Shown here: positions 25,701 to 36,281 of the stretch, in pieces
Layout: every line of letters begins with the position of its first letter
Numbering within the stretch: position 1 is the first letter of the stretch
DNA from: Brachionus rotundiformis
Lineage: Eukaryota; Rotifera; Eurotatoria; Ploima; Brachionidae
DNA length: 64,000 bases
Reading direction: 5' to 3'
Assembly: GCA_016802295.1 (NCBI GenBank)
Contig: JAESIW010000138.1
Span: 505,904 to 569,903 of the forward strand
Notes under the pieces: model-generated
The model's database searches: none
The model's input: the letters and a program-made list of their open reading frames with translations, nothing else
Told to the model about the DNA's origin: nothing
Position numbers and translations under genes: made by a program

Positions 25701-28700
25701 CAAAATTCTCCATTAAAGTGGTCGAAACATCGGCACTCGTCCGGGCGCATACAACTACCTCGGTTGTTGCAGTTAAATCTACAAACTGGAATATTGCATC
25801 TAGAGCCACTCCAACCAGAAATACATTTACATCTGTTTGGGCCTATGCATTCACCATTATTCCTGCATCCATACTGGCATGTGAAATTCTCGCATTTTGG
25901 ACCAGTGAAGCCGGAATAACATTGGCATTTATTCGGAGCGATGCATCTGCCGCGATTATTGCAAGAGTCTACAAGAGGACATAAAGGCACAGAACAAACA
26001 CTTCCTGACCAGTATTGATCACAAGTGCAATTGTTAGGACCAATACATTTGCCATGTTCAAAGCAATTTCTGTAGCAGTAAAAATCTTCACATGCTTCAC
26101 CAGATGAGTATGTGTAACAATTGCATTTGTCTACATCAACACATTTACCACGATTGCTGCAATTTTTTTTATTTAGACATAATGGTTTGTCACAGATAAC
26201 ATTTTTTCTTATATTACAACTCGAATTCTTTAACTCGTAGCTACTATTCTCGTAACTATAAGTCAAGTGTGTGCATTGCTGATCGTAGTAGCCATAGCCA
26301 TATCCATATCCATATCTATATACCAAATTAAACCAGAAAGATTGATAAATACTCTCTGTGAAATTGAGCAGATACTGTTCAATTTCTAAATACTTGACTA
26401 TATTTGAATCTAATGTGTCACAAATTCTTTTTCCATCCCAAAAAGAAACTCGACTATTGATCTGTTTGATGCATTTGTTGTTTCACTCAAGCCATCCTTC
26501 TGCACACAGAACACTTTGGAAAAGCAATGGGTCTTCTCTTAGGATATTTTTTAACTGTCTACCATCATTGTGTCCCAAACTGTTCATTTGAGCAATTAAA
26601 GTAATATTTGTAGTCTCCCACCAGTTGAAATCTAGAAAAAGGTACCATTTAGAAAAAGCATTATGAAAATTGAGTATTCTTTGGCACTCATTATTGACAA
26701 ATGAATTATTAAAAATATAGTGTCTCGCGTAATACTGGCTTGATTGAATAAAATAGTCACAGTATCTTTTATTATTGTTAGCTTTAAAAAGATTGCTCGA
26801 TAATTTTCCATGTGAATTCCCGATGAATTTAAAATATCCTCTATTCATTTTGAAAATATTCGAATTTATTTCATATTTTCCATTTTCTATTTCAATTCTT
26901 TTTAAATTATTTTCATAGAACTCAGATGAGACTAGAATAAAATTCATTAGTCTGTTAGTATAGCCTTTAATGTAAAATTTATTGAAACTAGTTGATAAAA
27001 AGAAGCATTTCTCAAAAGTGACATTTGTTGGCGATTCTTTTTTTTGCAAACTTCTTTTCAATTCCATATTAAAAGCCAGGACTTGTGAGATAAAGTTAGA
27101 ATTTTTGATGTAGAAATTGTTAATTGTTGAATGAGGTGCTCTGATTTTGGCGGACTCAAAAGAACTCTGTTCTATCTCAAAATCAATGAAATGGGCCATG
27201 TATTCATCAGTGTTCACATTTATGTCGATATCCTTCAATATTGAATGTTTTATGTGAATTTTTCTATTGGAAACTTGCTTTGGCATTGGCAGAAATAGCA
27301 ATGATTCTAGAATAAAATATATTTTTTTGTCATATTTTCCATCATAAAGGTTATAATTTTGTCTAAACTTAATTTGTAATCTGAATGCATCAGGTATATA
27401 GGATAGCTTTTCTAGCCTAATCAATCGCATGTAATCTTTTGAATTTTCCAAATGAAACGGCATAAACTGCCTTTCTATTGTGTATGAAGTATCATTTAGA
27501 TTATCTATAATTGAAAATAGTATTTCAGTAGTCGAATAGAAATCGTAGGACAATGATTTAAATTTGATCAAAATTGCTGATATGGAATTCTTTTTTAAGA
27601 CGTTACTTTCGATTATTTGGGAATAATTTTCTCCATATCCCAAGCCTGGAGTATAGTTAAAAAATAGCAAATTTGATTCATTATCAAAAGTCCAATCGCT
27701 GTTATTTAGCTTTTCATCTAAACTAAAAAATTCTGGTAATTTTTCTTTGGTCTGTAATCCAAAAATCTTAGGCAAAACATTGATTTTAAAAAAAAAGCCA
27801 CTTTTTGTACACAAATCATTTTTAATTCTTTTACAGCTGATTTCTAAACTTATTTGTGAATATTTGCTAGCATAAAGATAAGATGCCAAAGGGAAAAAAG
27901 AAAAAGAATTTAGATAATAACCAGTGATCGGCTCAATTTCATTCAAGTCTCTGTCTTTTATTCTAAAATCGTTGGCTCCTGAAAATTTATAAACTGTCAA
28001 GTGGATGACTTGGTCGTTGCTTGTTTTAAATTTAATAATACAATCTAATTCAAGCCATGCATTTATTTTATCAAAAACAAATTCACTAAGAGATTCATTC
28101 AAAAATACATCCTTATTACACAGCAGCGTCTTTTCTGAAAATGACTGTTTTATATAGCGATTTAAATAACTGTTATCAATTGAAATATAGTTTCTATTTG
28201 CCTGCTTATCAACTATCATATTATCTATAAACACATTTTGATTAAAATTTAATAAATTCGTAACATTTCCTTTACAATTGCTGATTTTGACATCTTTCAA
28301 GCTTACACTATTTAAGCTATTTAACACAGTGATAGCGCTGTAAGCGCATCCACTAATTTTTAAGTTATCTATTTCAGGAAAGTATCCATCTTCAACAAAC
28401 AAAGTAGAAATTTTTTCATCTAAATCAGATTTCATCAAAGAGTCTTCTATAATTAAATTATGAAGCATAGACTCGTTATTTTTGCTCAGAAAGTAGAATA
28501 AATTTGAACCTGGATGTTGATTTGAGCCATCATTAAACGGACAGTTATGGGGTAGAAAAGATTTTATCCTGACAGGATTATGAGCTGTTCCATTCACAAC
28601 CAATTTTCCAAATACATAGAAAGTAATATTCTTTAAGAAGTGAATCTGCACGCCTGGATCTATTCTAAGAGAAGCAGATGACAGGACAACAACATTCTCG

Positions 28701-31700
28701 CTTAGAAAATAGGGACTCGAACTTATAGTCCAAGTTGTGTCGCCTTTTAGAATAAATTGTGTTTCATTAAGAACAGAGCCTATTTCTTCAGAAGAATCAT
28801 TATAAGATAATTTAAAATCAAATTTTTTAGAATAAAAGGTGACAATTAATTCAGAATGGCTGCTGAAATTTAAATTCCATTTTTTGGCTTTATGATCAGC
28901 AATCAATTGACCTGTTTCAAATTGAGCTATTTCGTCTAACTCAAATCCATTAGCTGTGACTAATGCAACAATATCTATGGAATTATTTATTTTCTTGAAT
29001 GTATTATTAAAAATATGGAGATTGTTAAAAAATGTATCTAGTTTGAAAATTGCATTTGGCTTTCCATCCAAAGAACACTGTTTGGGAACAAATTTAATTT
29101 TATTTTCTAAAAATTTATTTGAGCTTATTTGCAATTTTGAACCATATTCACAAAGAATTTCTATTAGATATTTTGCTTCAATAGTTATGGATCTAAATGT
29201 GTTATTTTTGAAAAGGAATTTTTCAGATACTCTAAAACTGAATAGACTTGATATTTGATTAACCACGGTAAGATTAGTTATTATGTTATTTTGAAAAGTA
29301 CCATTTCCGTGAATATTAACCAATTGAGAATTTGAAGGATTAGAAAAATTGGAAAAAAAATTATTTATTTTGTTATCGTTGATAAACCAGTTTATTTTTG
29401 TTTTTCGTAATGAATGGTCGCTCCTAATGCATTTTGAACAATTATGAAAATTATTTGATTCGATTGATATCACAGAGCCTTTGGCGATAGTAGGAAGTCG
29501 GCGATAGTTTTGAACAAGAACTCTGATTGCTTCAAGACTATTTTCAAACGAATTTTTACTAATTTTAAAAAAAAACTGGTATGTTTCATGATAATAATAG
29601 GTAAGTTGGTAGTATACTGCCCTTGAACTATTCCGAAAATTATTCAATTCAATTAATATCTCAGAATCTTTGAACACAATTTGGTGCTGGTAATAATTTT
29701 TAACATAAACTCTGATTGCATCAAGGCAATTTTCAAATGTGTTTTTGATTGTTTTAAAAATAAAATAGGATATTTCATCATAAAGATTAGCTTGATATTG
29801 AACTGCCCTCAAATAATTGATAAACTTGCAAGATTCAATAGATATCCGAGCAGGTTTTTTGTTGTTCTCATAAAAATAGTATTCTAGGCCAGTTTGAGAT
29901 GGTTGTCCGATAAATGTGTCATTGAAAATGTCAACTGTTAAAAAATCACCCCAAATATCGAGTGTACCATTCAAAATAGAATTAGAAATAGTTAGTCTAC
30001 TAGAATGTCCTCTGATTTGCAAATTGCCATTAATTTCTGAATTAGTGATATTAAGTAATTCAAACGAACCTAGCGAATCCAAATAACTTGACCCAGATGA
30101 AACTTTTGAATTTTTAAAATAAACTAATGATATTTTTGGCTCAGGAAATTTATCAAAGTCTACTAATTCTATTCTAAAGTTACAGTAACTATAATTGTTT
30201 TGAATATAATAATAATAATAATAAAAGAGTTGGCCTGTGAAGCGCATCCTTATTAAAACTTCATTTGATTCATCAGATACGAAGAGAATTTTTTTATCAT
30301 TTTGCCAACTGCTTGTGTTTATGGTTTGATTGAATTCACTTATTTGCTCAAATGACCAAATTTGAAGCTGATTTGTAATCAACAGAAATCTGTAATTGCC
30401 TTTGACTCGCACCCGAAAATAGCAATCAGAAGTAATGGGAATTTCAGAAATAATTTGTATTGTGTCTTCATTTCCTAAGGTAATTAAATTGTCACATACT
30501 TGGTCATAGACAAAAAGTGGATTTTGATATGGTCTTGAATTATAACGAGAGACATATTTACCAATTTTGACTTCGTTTCCAAAAAGTCTATCTATTGTAA
30601 TATTTTTAGGATAATTATTTATTTCCAAACTTCCGTAGGAATTCAAAACAGTGATATTAAAAATTGAGATTACTTCAAATGGACAGTCCATAAACCAAAT
30701 ACCATTTGAATTTGTTTGTGTAGTCTCTAAAAAAATTTCTCCTAGCTCATGATTTCTATAATCTATTTGAATAGCCGAGCTTCTTTCACAGCTATAAAAA
30801 TCATGTTCACATTTTTTACGCTGGTCACTATATGTAATACCAGTTCCAAAACCAACTAGCTTTAGTTTGCTAATTTTAGATCGCTTGGCATATTGTGTCA
30901 ACTGAATCCCTTTAAACTCCGTAGAGAATGTTTTGCATGTAAGCACAACATGATTTTTGCACCCGCAATTTTCAGAGCATATTTCAAATAGACAGCTATT
31001 TAATGAATTGTACGAACAAGTCATGTTGTTTATATATGACCCATTAGATTTGGCGATTGTATATCCAACGTAGTCTTCAAATCCCATCCACTGACACAAA
31101 TTCTCGAAATATGTTTCGTTTAAATAATCAGCGCATAGTGAATACCACTTGTTTTCAATTTTAGCCTCAATTCTTCCAGAAAAAATTACCTTTGAATCTT
31201 CCGATAAAGACCTCAAGTCATTCAGCCTCAAAATATCCATCTTGTTTAAATCATCAAATGCGGTAATTGGCCGAAACTGCACAGGTTGATTTAAGCTTCC
31301 TGTTATATTTAACTTTCCTTCAACAATCAATCTTGTTGAACTCGAAAATAGAATTGTAACATTCGGTCCAATGTTCAAACAGCTGCCTTTTTTTACAACA
31401 ACATTTTGTCTTGCATAATAAACTCCAGAAGTTAATGTAACATTTCCATGTATTTGACTATATATCTGATTGTCTTCTCTTTTGATGTTGGCAATATCTT
31501 TCAGATAATTAATATTTTTCAATATCCTTCTTTCCGAATCTGTGTATATTGAATTTAAAATTACCAGTGGTTGTAAATAATTTACATGAAAATCAAAAAT
31601 CGAAAGCCAAATTTCATCTACCGTTCTATTCCAAAAATTATCACTAAGATCAATTACGTCTGGACTATTTATACTTGCTGAATAAAAACGATTATAATAA

Positions 31701-33379
31701 TAAGGATAAATATATTCAAAAGCGATTTCATACTTTGATTTAAAGTTTAGGAAATTATTTTTTTTAATTTTAATCTTTTTTCCAATATGATGCGTCATTT
31801 TGGGCATAAGAATTTTCATATTTACCACTGATAAAACCTTTTTAAACAAGATATTTGGGTTAAAATTTTTTATTTTCGGGGAATTGTTTTTAAAATCATT
31901 GTTTTCAATTACTATAAGTGAGTTATTATTCAAATCACTCTCTAAATCGAAATATAAAACATCATTTACATTGTTTGAGACAAATGAGTTTTTAAAAATA
32001 TTCAAATATAGCAATTTTTCATGTCTCGAATAAATCCCTAATAATGTAAAGCTAAAAACTTTAGACTCAATTTTTCCAAAGTAATTTCCAACTATATTTA
32101 TTATTAAGGAAAAGTTTCCATAACTATCAAGGTACACACTGATACTCTCTTTTTGTGTTTCTGTAAATAAATTATTTTCTAATATAAATGTACTATTCAT
32201 ATAAGTGTCATATTGATCTTTCATGATATTAAGATCTACATCATTTCTGAAAAATGTACAGTTTTTCACCTTCAATTTTCCTTCGAATTTTGATTTGGCA
32301 TTGTTTAAAATTCCAATATCATTAGAATAAAATCTATTTGACTGAATGTTTAATTTCCCATGCCAATCAAGCACATTGATTCCAATAGTATTGTTTACAA
32401 AAATTGAATCTTTTATTCTAAAATCTGCTATAGATTCGCTGTTCTGATCAGTGGACAAAACGATTGCTGATATAGGAGTTGATGTAAAGTTAAAATTCTT
32501 AACTATAAACTTGGATTGCCTGGCAATTAGGCCGTTTGAAGTCGGTTCATTTATATTTATATTTTCAATGCTTGAACCATCGTTTCCACTTATGTCAAGA
32601 GAAAATTCATCTAAGCCACTTGACCAATATCCTGCCTGATTAATATCCACATAGGACATAATTGTTTTTTCTGATTCAGAAATACCATCAATTACCAATC
32701 CACCCCACTGGTGAACAAATGAAGATTCGGTAATGCATTCAATCTCATAGCACAATTCCAAGGGATTATTTCGATACCAGTCGCCATTAACATTTGTCCG
32801 AATATGGCAATAATCTTGAAAGTCAAAACTTTTAATACGACTTTTACTACACGACGAAATTAGAGCAATTTTAAATCCAGTACTATTAAAACCCTTCTTA
32901 ATCCGTCCTTTACTATAGCCAAATCTAGAACATGCTGATTTGACAAAAAAGTCCTGGCTTATTTCATCAAGATTTTGTCCGATGCAAACTTTTTGCCAGA
33001 TGTTTGAATCAAATAATTCAAGTTTTCCACTTGGATATCCAGACTTATTCAAAAACCTTAAATTTCGAGTTAGAGAATAATTTGTCAAATGGTTTTTCAT
33101 AGAATGATTTTCAAGGGGCGCCAATGTGATCCTTTCATTATTTGTTCCCTTGGCAATCAAATGACCTTTGATCATAAATCGTTTAGTTGGAGCAAAGAGC
33201 AAAGTTACACCGGGCTCAATGATAAAAGTTTGGTTTTCATCAACTAGCAAATCTTGATCAATTTTGTAAGGGGAATCAGCTTTCTTAAAAACAACCAAGT
33301 CGTCTGTTTGATTTAAGATTGCTGCTCTTATGCTACAAATTAAAAAAAGGCAAGCTAATACCAATATTTTTTGTTTCAT
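13760..33379 (-). CDS. Giant Bark-like/CARDB/RHS surface protein with in-frame TGA
   Basis: A single uninterrupted frame of 6540 codons from ATG 33379 to a stop at 13760, except for one TGA at codon 2299 (26483-26485). Order, with approximate positions: signal peptide (33379-33320); beta-helix entry (IEPGVTLLF); SRCR 1 (33065-32730); parallel beta-helix; second beta-helix entry and SRCR 2 (31440-30930); third beta-helix entry (28740-28560) and more helix; C-type lectin domain (26505-26190) containing the TGA; about eight EGF repeats (26197-25370); HYR/Ig-like domains (to 23350); about eight to ten CARDB-like repeats (23375-19900); prepeptidase- and IPT-like domains; RHS/YD shell (about 18100-15965) ending in an RHS core; glycine zipper; acidic repeat; a bacterial-type module with DPNDIIGPEGFG; one EGF; and a hydrophobic C-terminus. 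The N-terminal half matches Drosophila Bark beetle/Anakonda architecture (tricellular junctions). There are many N-glycosylation sequons. It is probably extracellular or cell-surface. Whether it is made as one protein depends on the TGA. Confidence 0.88.
13763..13825 (-). other. C-terminal hydrophobic segment of the giant protein
   Basis: The last 20 or so residues (IIRIFFSILKYIISFFKYLF) are almost wholly hydrophobic or aromatic and directly precede the stop codon. This could be a C-terminal membrane anchor, or the hydrophobic signal of a GPI-anchored protein. No other obvious transmembrane helix lies between the signal peptide and here, so this is the best candidate for membrane attachment. 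Confidence 0.45.
14940..15545 (-). other. Bacterial-type DPNDI module of the giant protein
   Basis: This region contains DPNDIIGPEGFG, TETLSYKIRFEN, APAQYVFI, DLDEFSF, AFWRFEALD, GFLPPND, GEGYVKFKI, ASIIFDNNDPI and TPNIFNTID in order. From memory of such proteins, the same succession is found in giant bacterial surface proteins (for example of planctomycetes and cyanobacteria), next to CARDB and RHS parts. It has no recognised enzyme motif and is probably a beta-sandwich stalk module. Its presence in an animal gene is a main argument for a bacterial source of the downstream half. Confidence 0.6.
15574..15693. repeat. 24-bp coding minisatellite (acidic repeats)
   Basis: Five tandem 24-base units, starting at 15574, 15598, 15622, 15646 and 15670, nearly identical. 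On the minus strand each encodes the octapeptide EDDDEMEN (one unit has I for M). It lies between the glycine-zipper segment and the DPNDI module and preserves the frame of the giant gene. Opposite-strand reading gives a His/Ser-rich artefact. Confidence 0.95.
15730..15965 (-). other. Glycine-zipper segment after the RHS core
   Basis: Directly after the RHS core (…NNPFIYIDTFGK) comes an alanine/glycine-rich stretch with repeating GxxxG-type spacing (AGSVAGESAGEKIGEKIGK, AGARLGKHIGGKVGEEVGK). In bacterial RHS proteins the variable C-terminal effector follows at this point. Here no nuclease, deaminase or other toxin motif is visible. Glycine-zipper stretches can pack in membranes. The function is unknown. 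Confidence 0.6.
26200..26505 (-). other. C-type lectin domain interrupted by TGA
   Basis: The N-terminal CTLD signature C-x-x-G-W (CAEGWLE) is immediately before TGA 26483-26485. Immediately after, in the same frame, come NNKC, then SFWDGKRICD, LEIEQYLLNF, FWFNL, a GYGYGYGYGYY loop and CTHLTYSY...SCNIRKNVICDKP. Together they show the cysteines and W/F positions expected of one long-form CTLD. The 52 codons from the TGA to the next ATG (26326) are all open, so the two halves belong to one domain. Confidence 0.85.
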
Positions 33380-34029
33380 TTTGATTTTTAATTTTTAACA
33401 AAAATTCAAATTATTTATAGATTTTTGAATAGAATAAAGAATTTTGTTTATTTCAAAAAATTTCGTATTTTTTCTGGTTACCTATTATTCGAGAAGCGTT
33501 CAGGTTAAAAATTTAATTTTCATCCAATAATTGAGAAAAATGTTCTCTATTTAATTTTTTTTTGTATCCAATGTTGATTAATGTATTCAAAATTCAAAAT
33601 TTAGGCTTTAAGAAATTAGTTGTTAGGAAACATGACATTTAAAATTACCTGAACCTCAGCGACAGATAGATTAAATTAGTGTGCAAAAATAACACATAAT
33701 ATATATAAGAATATATATAATCTTTTATACCCTAAAAGCCTAAAAATGACAAACAGAAGTATAAATTTTTTATTTTGAAATTTCGTTTAAGTTTAACAAT
33801 TCTACGAAATTAAAAATAACAATCTTTTATTAAATTAAATGAATTTCAAAAATCATTGGCAATATTAAATATTTTTTGAAAAAATTAATTTAAGGAAACA
33901 AGTTGTATTAAAGCTACCATATTAGGTTTCGAGTTGTAGATATACTTTGGAAAAAATAAATTAAAGTTCGAAATTAGTAAAAAAATCAAATTAATTAATT
34001 CTTGCATTTAATAAAAATTGTTAATGCAA
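33380..34029. other. Intergenic, upstream of the giant gene
   Basis: AT-rich sequence that must hold the promoter of the giant minus-strand gene. A short TA-rich run lies near 33700-33720. No motif or RNA gene is evident. Confidence 0.4.
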
Positions 34030-34345
34030 TTATTTTTTAATTAATTTTTTAATCGGACATGCATCAATCACAAATATAAATCTTCTATCTGGTTCAGGCA
34101 CAAGCATCGCTGACAAAAGCCACTTGGTTGGTTCAAATACGCCAAGCCCCTTTCCCATAATTTCCTTCAGTTTCCCACGAAGATGGAACGAGATGCGTTG
34201 ATGCTTCAAAAAAGACTGGTCTGATTCTTCAAATTTTCAAGTTTGTCACTGAACACCTGTATCTTGTTTTCAGTGGTTCCAAATTGATTCTTAAACCAAC
34301 AACTGAGCAGAACATAATCAATTAAATAATTGAATTTTTTTTGTA
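34030..34345 (-). pseudogene. Frameshifted gene fragment of unknown family
   Basis: GC rises here and two adjacent frames are coding-like. The first reads through CWFKNQFGTTENKIQVF and DKLENLKNQTSLF, then meets TGA. One base over, it continues as FLKHQRISFHLRGKLKEI, GLGVFEPTKWLLSAMLV and PEPDRRFIFVIDACPI to a TAA at 34030. The switch lies in a run of six T (minus strand) at about 34208-34213, consistent with a one-base deletion. There is no start codon and no splice signals, so it looks like a truncated pseudogene. I do not recognise the parent family. Confidence 0.55.
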
Positions 34346-34608
34346 ATTGAAAACATTTTAATAGAATTTTTTTTTATTTAGTGAAATGAATTTTTAAATT
34401 TCTTGATTTTTAAAAACTTTTTTAAATAATTAACTTTTGCCAAAATTAGTAATCCAAAACTTTAAAATTTGAGAAAGAAAATTGTATTTTTTATTGGGGT
34501 CGATTTATTTATTTCATTATTTTTTTTAGAACTTTTGTAAAATTTCGAATAAAGACAAAATTTTAAAACAAAATTTTAATTAATTATGATATATACAAAA
34601 TAATTATT

Positions 34609-35967
34609 CTATTCAAGAAGTTTTTTAATTTCTTCAATTTGATTTTTTTTCTTATTTTCTTCCTCGATCAAATTATTCAATTTAGAAGTCAAATAGTTTT
34701 TTAACACAGGATTATTGATAGGCTGAATTTCGATTTCCTTCCGCTTTCTTTCCTCTTGTATCTTGTTTAACTCATTCATTAAATTGCTCAATTTAGAGTC
34801 AAGTTCGCTTTTAGGATCCTTCGGTGGAGGTGACATGAGCGACAATTCATCTCTATCTGTTTCCTCGTCCATTTTAGCTTTGTCCACATCTGATTCTTCA
34901 AAATTATTCTGCTCAGTTTTGGCATCCTCAAAATTTGAAATGGAATCATCATCTGCTCCAAACAGACCACTTGTAATCGATTTTGGTTTTGTCTCATTTT
35001 CTTCCTCATCTTCTTCATCTTCATCGTCTTCGCCATTTTCATCTGAACTACTTAAATCTCCTAGTACTTCCTTAACAAATATATTCTTGAAATTGGTTCG
35101 ATTTGAAGTCGCATCCAAATTGCTGGCATCATTGCTCTCTTCAACAAGATTTATATTTGATGAATCATCCGGAACTTTTATCTTTTGAGCTGGCATCGAT
35201 GAAGTATCATAGTTTGTGTCGGACATATTAGTGTCATCCATCATGCTCTTCGATTTAAAGCCTTCACTTATTGATTTATCTTTGTCACCATTTTCTTCAT
35301 CCCAATCGAAATCCCTGGTCTCCATAGGCTTGCTTTCGTCATTTTCATCATCTGGATCTGCTTCTACCATGCAAACTTCGTAGTCAATTTTGGCCGCCTC
35401 ACGATCAGCCCGAAATAACAGCTTCACTTCTCTTTCGATTTCGGCATAGTCAATGAATTTCTTTTTGGCACATTTTCGGAATCGTTTTCGCCTCACGTTT
35501 TTTAAAGGTGGCGCCAACCCATGCGCCCATTGATACTTTTTTAGCTGATAATCAGCTTGGTTTTTTTCTTTTTCTTTCTCGTCTTCACTGTTGCTGAATG
35601 GATCATCTTTGGTTTTGCAAACAAGCATTTGACAAATGTCAGCTGATTTGTAAAATACTTTCTTATCTGTTGTTTTAAGAGATTCAATCACACATGGTAA
35701 GTCCACCAGCCTAGCTTCGAATATTTCATTGTCAAATTTGACGCGGCCTTTCCTTGTATCAGGATTTAACTCTATGGACAGCCGATCTTTTAAGGGGTCA
35801 ACAGTAGAGTCCTCGAGGGTTTTAGCTTCGGCAAGGACAGTGCGAAGCGCTGAAGTGGCTGGATGAGGTCTTAATGAGCCATTTTCTGCCTTGATTGTTG
35901 GCATACGAAGTATAAATTGATTTTCTATTTCGACATAATTTGATTGCTTACCAATTGCTGAAGTCAT
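34609..35967 (-). CDS. TAF7: TFIID subunit 7 (TAF7)
   Basis: TAF7 is a TFIID component that binds TAF1 and regulates its activity at promoters. Single exon, 452 aa, without introns. The N-terminal TAFII55 domain (about 12-180) is clear: ENQFILRMP, LRTVL, GRVKFDNEIFEARLVDLPC, SLKTTDKKVFYKSADICQML, YQWAHGLAPPLKNVRRKRFR and EIEREVKLLFRADREA. Then comes a long acidic Ser/Asp/Glu region (about 200-370, including EDDEDEEDEEENE). The C-terminal part is a coiled coil (about 380-452), LSNLMNELNKIQEERKRKE and LNNLIEEENKKKNQIEEI, as in other TAF7 proteins. It is longer than human TAF7 because of the acidic middle. A fragment of this gene is found inverted at 37176-37312. Confidence 0.93.
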   Translation of the reverse strand: MTSAIGKQSNYVEIENQFILRMPTIKAENGSLRPHPATSALRTVLAEAKTLEDSTVDPLKDRLSIELNPDTRKGRVKFDNEIFEARLVDLPCVIESLKTTDKKVFYKSADICQMLVCKTKDDPFSNSEDEKEKEKNQADYQLKKYQWAHGLAPPLKNVRRKRFRKCAKKKFIDYAEIEREVKLLFRADREAAKIDYEVCMVEADPDDENDESKPMETRDFDWDEENGDKDKSISEGFKSKSMMDDTNMSDTNYDTSSMPAQKIKVPDDSSNINLVEESNDASNLDATSNRTNFKNIFVKEVLGDLSSSDENGEDDEDEEDEEENETKPKSITSGLFGADDDSISNFEDAKTEQNNFEESDVDKAKMDEETDRDELSLMSPPPKDPKSELDSKLSNLMNELNKIQEERKRKEIEIQPINNPVLKNYLTSKLNNLIEEENKKKNQIEEIKKLLE

Positions 35968-36281
35968 TATTGGAAATAAAAAATTTTTTTTTTTAAATAC
36001 TTTTATTTAATAAATTTATTTGCTAATATGGTTATCTTTAATCATGTATTTTTTGACTCTTACTCCTTAAATAATAAATTAAATTTATAAAATTATTCAA
36101 AAAAAAATGATAAATATTTTTGCTTAATTATAGAAGTATAATTTTAAATTTGTTGCGAAATTTACTTTCTAAATAGTTAACTTTTATGTAAAATTAGATT
36201 TAGATTTTTCTTTTTAATAAAATTTAAAATAAAAGCTAAAAATTATTGCTTTTTTTTAAACATTGTGTTAAGAAAAATTAT
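35968..36281. other. Spacer between TAF7 and LYRM7
   Basis: 314 bases of AT-rich sequence between two same-strand genes. It serves as the LYRM7 3' flank and TAF7 promoter. The part from about 36145 onward is the start of the duplicated segment. No further feature seen. Confidence 0.5.

Noticed and set aside
13760..26326. Teneurin
   Set aside because: EGF and YD/RHS parts are shared, but there is no NHL propeller or N-terminal cytoplasmic and TM part, and CARDB and DPNDI modules are not teneurin features.
26483..26485. Alternative genetic code with TGA as an amino acid
   Set aside because: TGA ends other genes in the window (for example at 5286-5288 and TTC38), and in-frame TGA is absent from all other coding exons.
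26400..26500. A short intron that removes the TGA
   Set aside because: Any GT-AG pair around it would delete the CAEGW or NNKC parts of the lectin domain. One I checked (53 bases) also shifts the frame. Not excluded without transcripts, but unlikely.
13760..33379. Two separate genes (13760-26326 and 26483-33379)
   Set aside because: They share one frame with 52 open codons between the TGA and the next ATG. The downstream part has no signal peptide of its own, and the lectin domain runs across the break.
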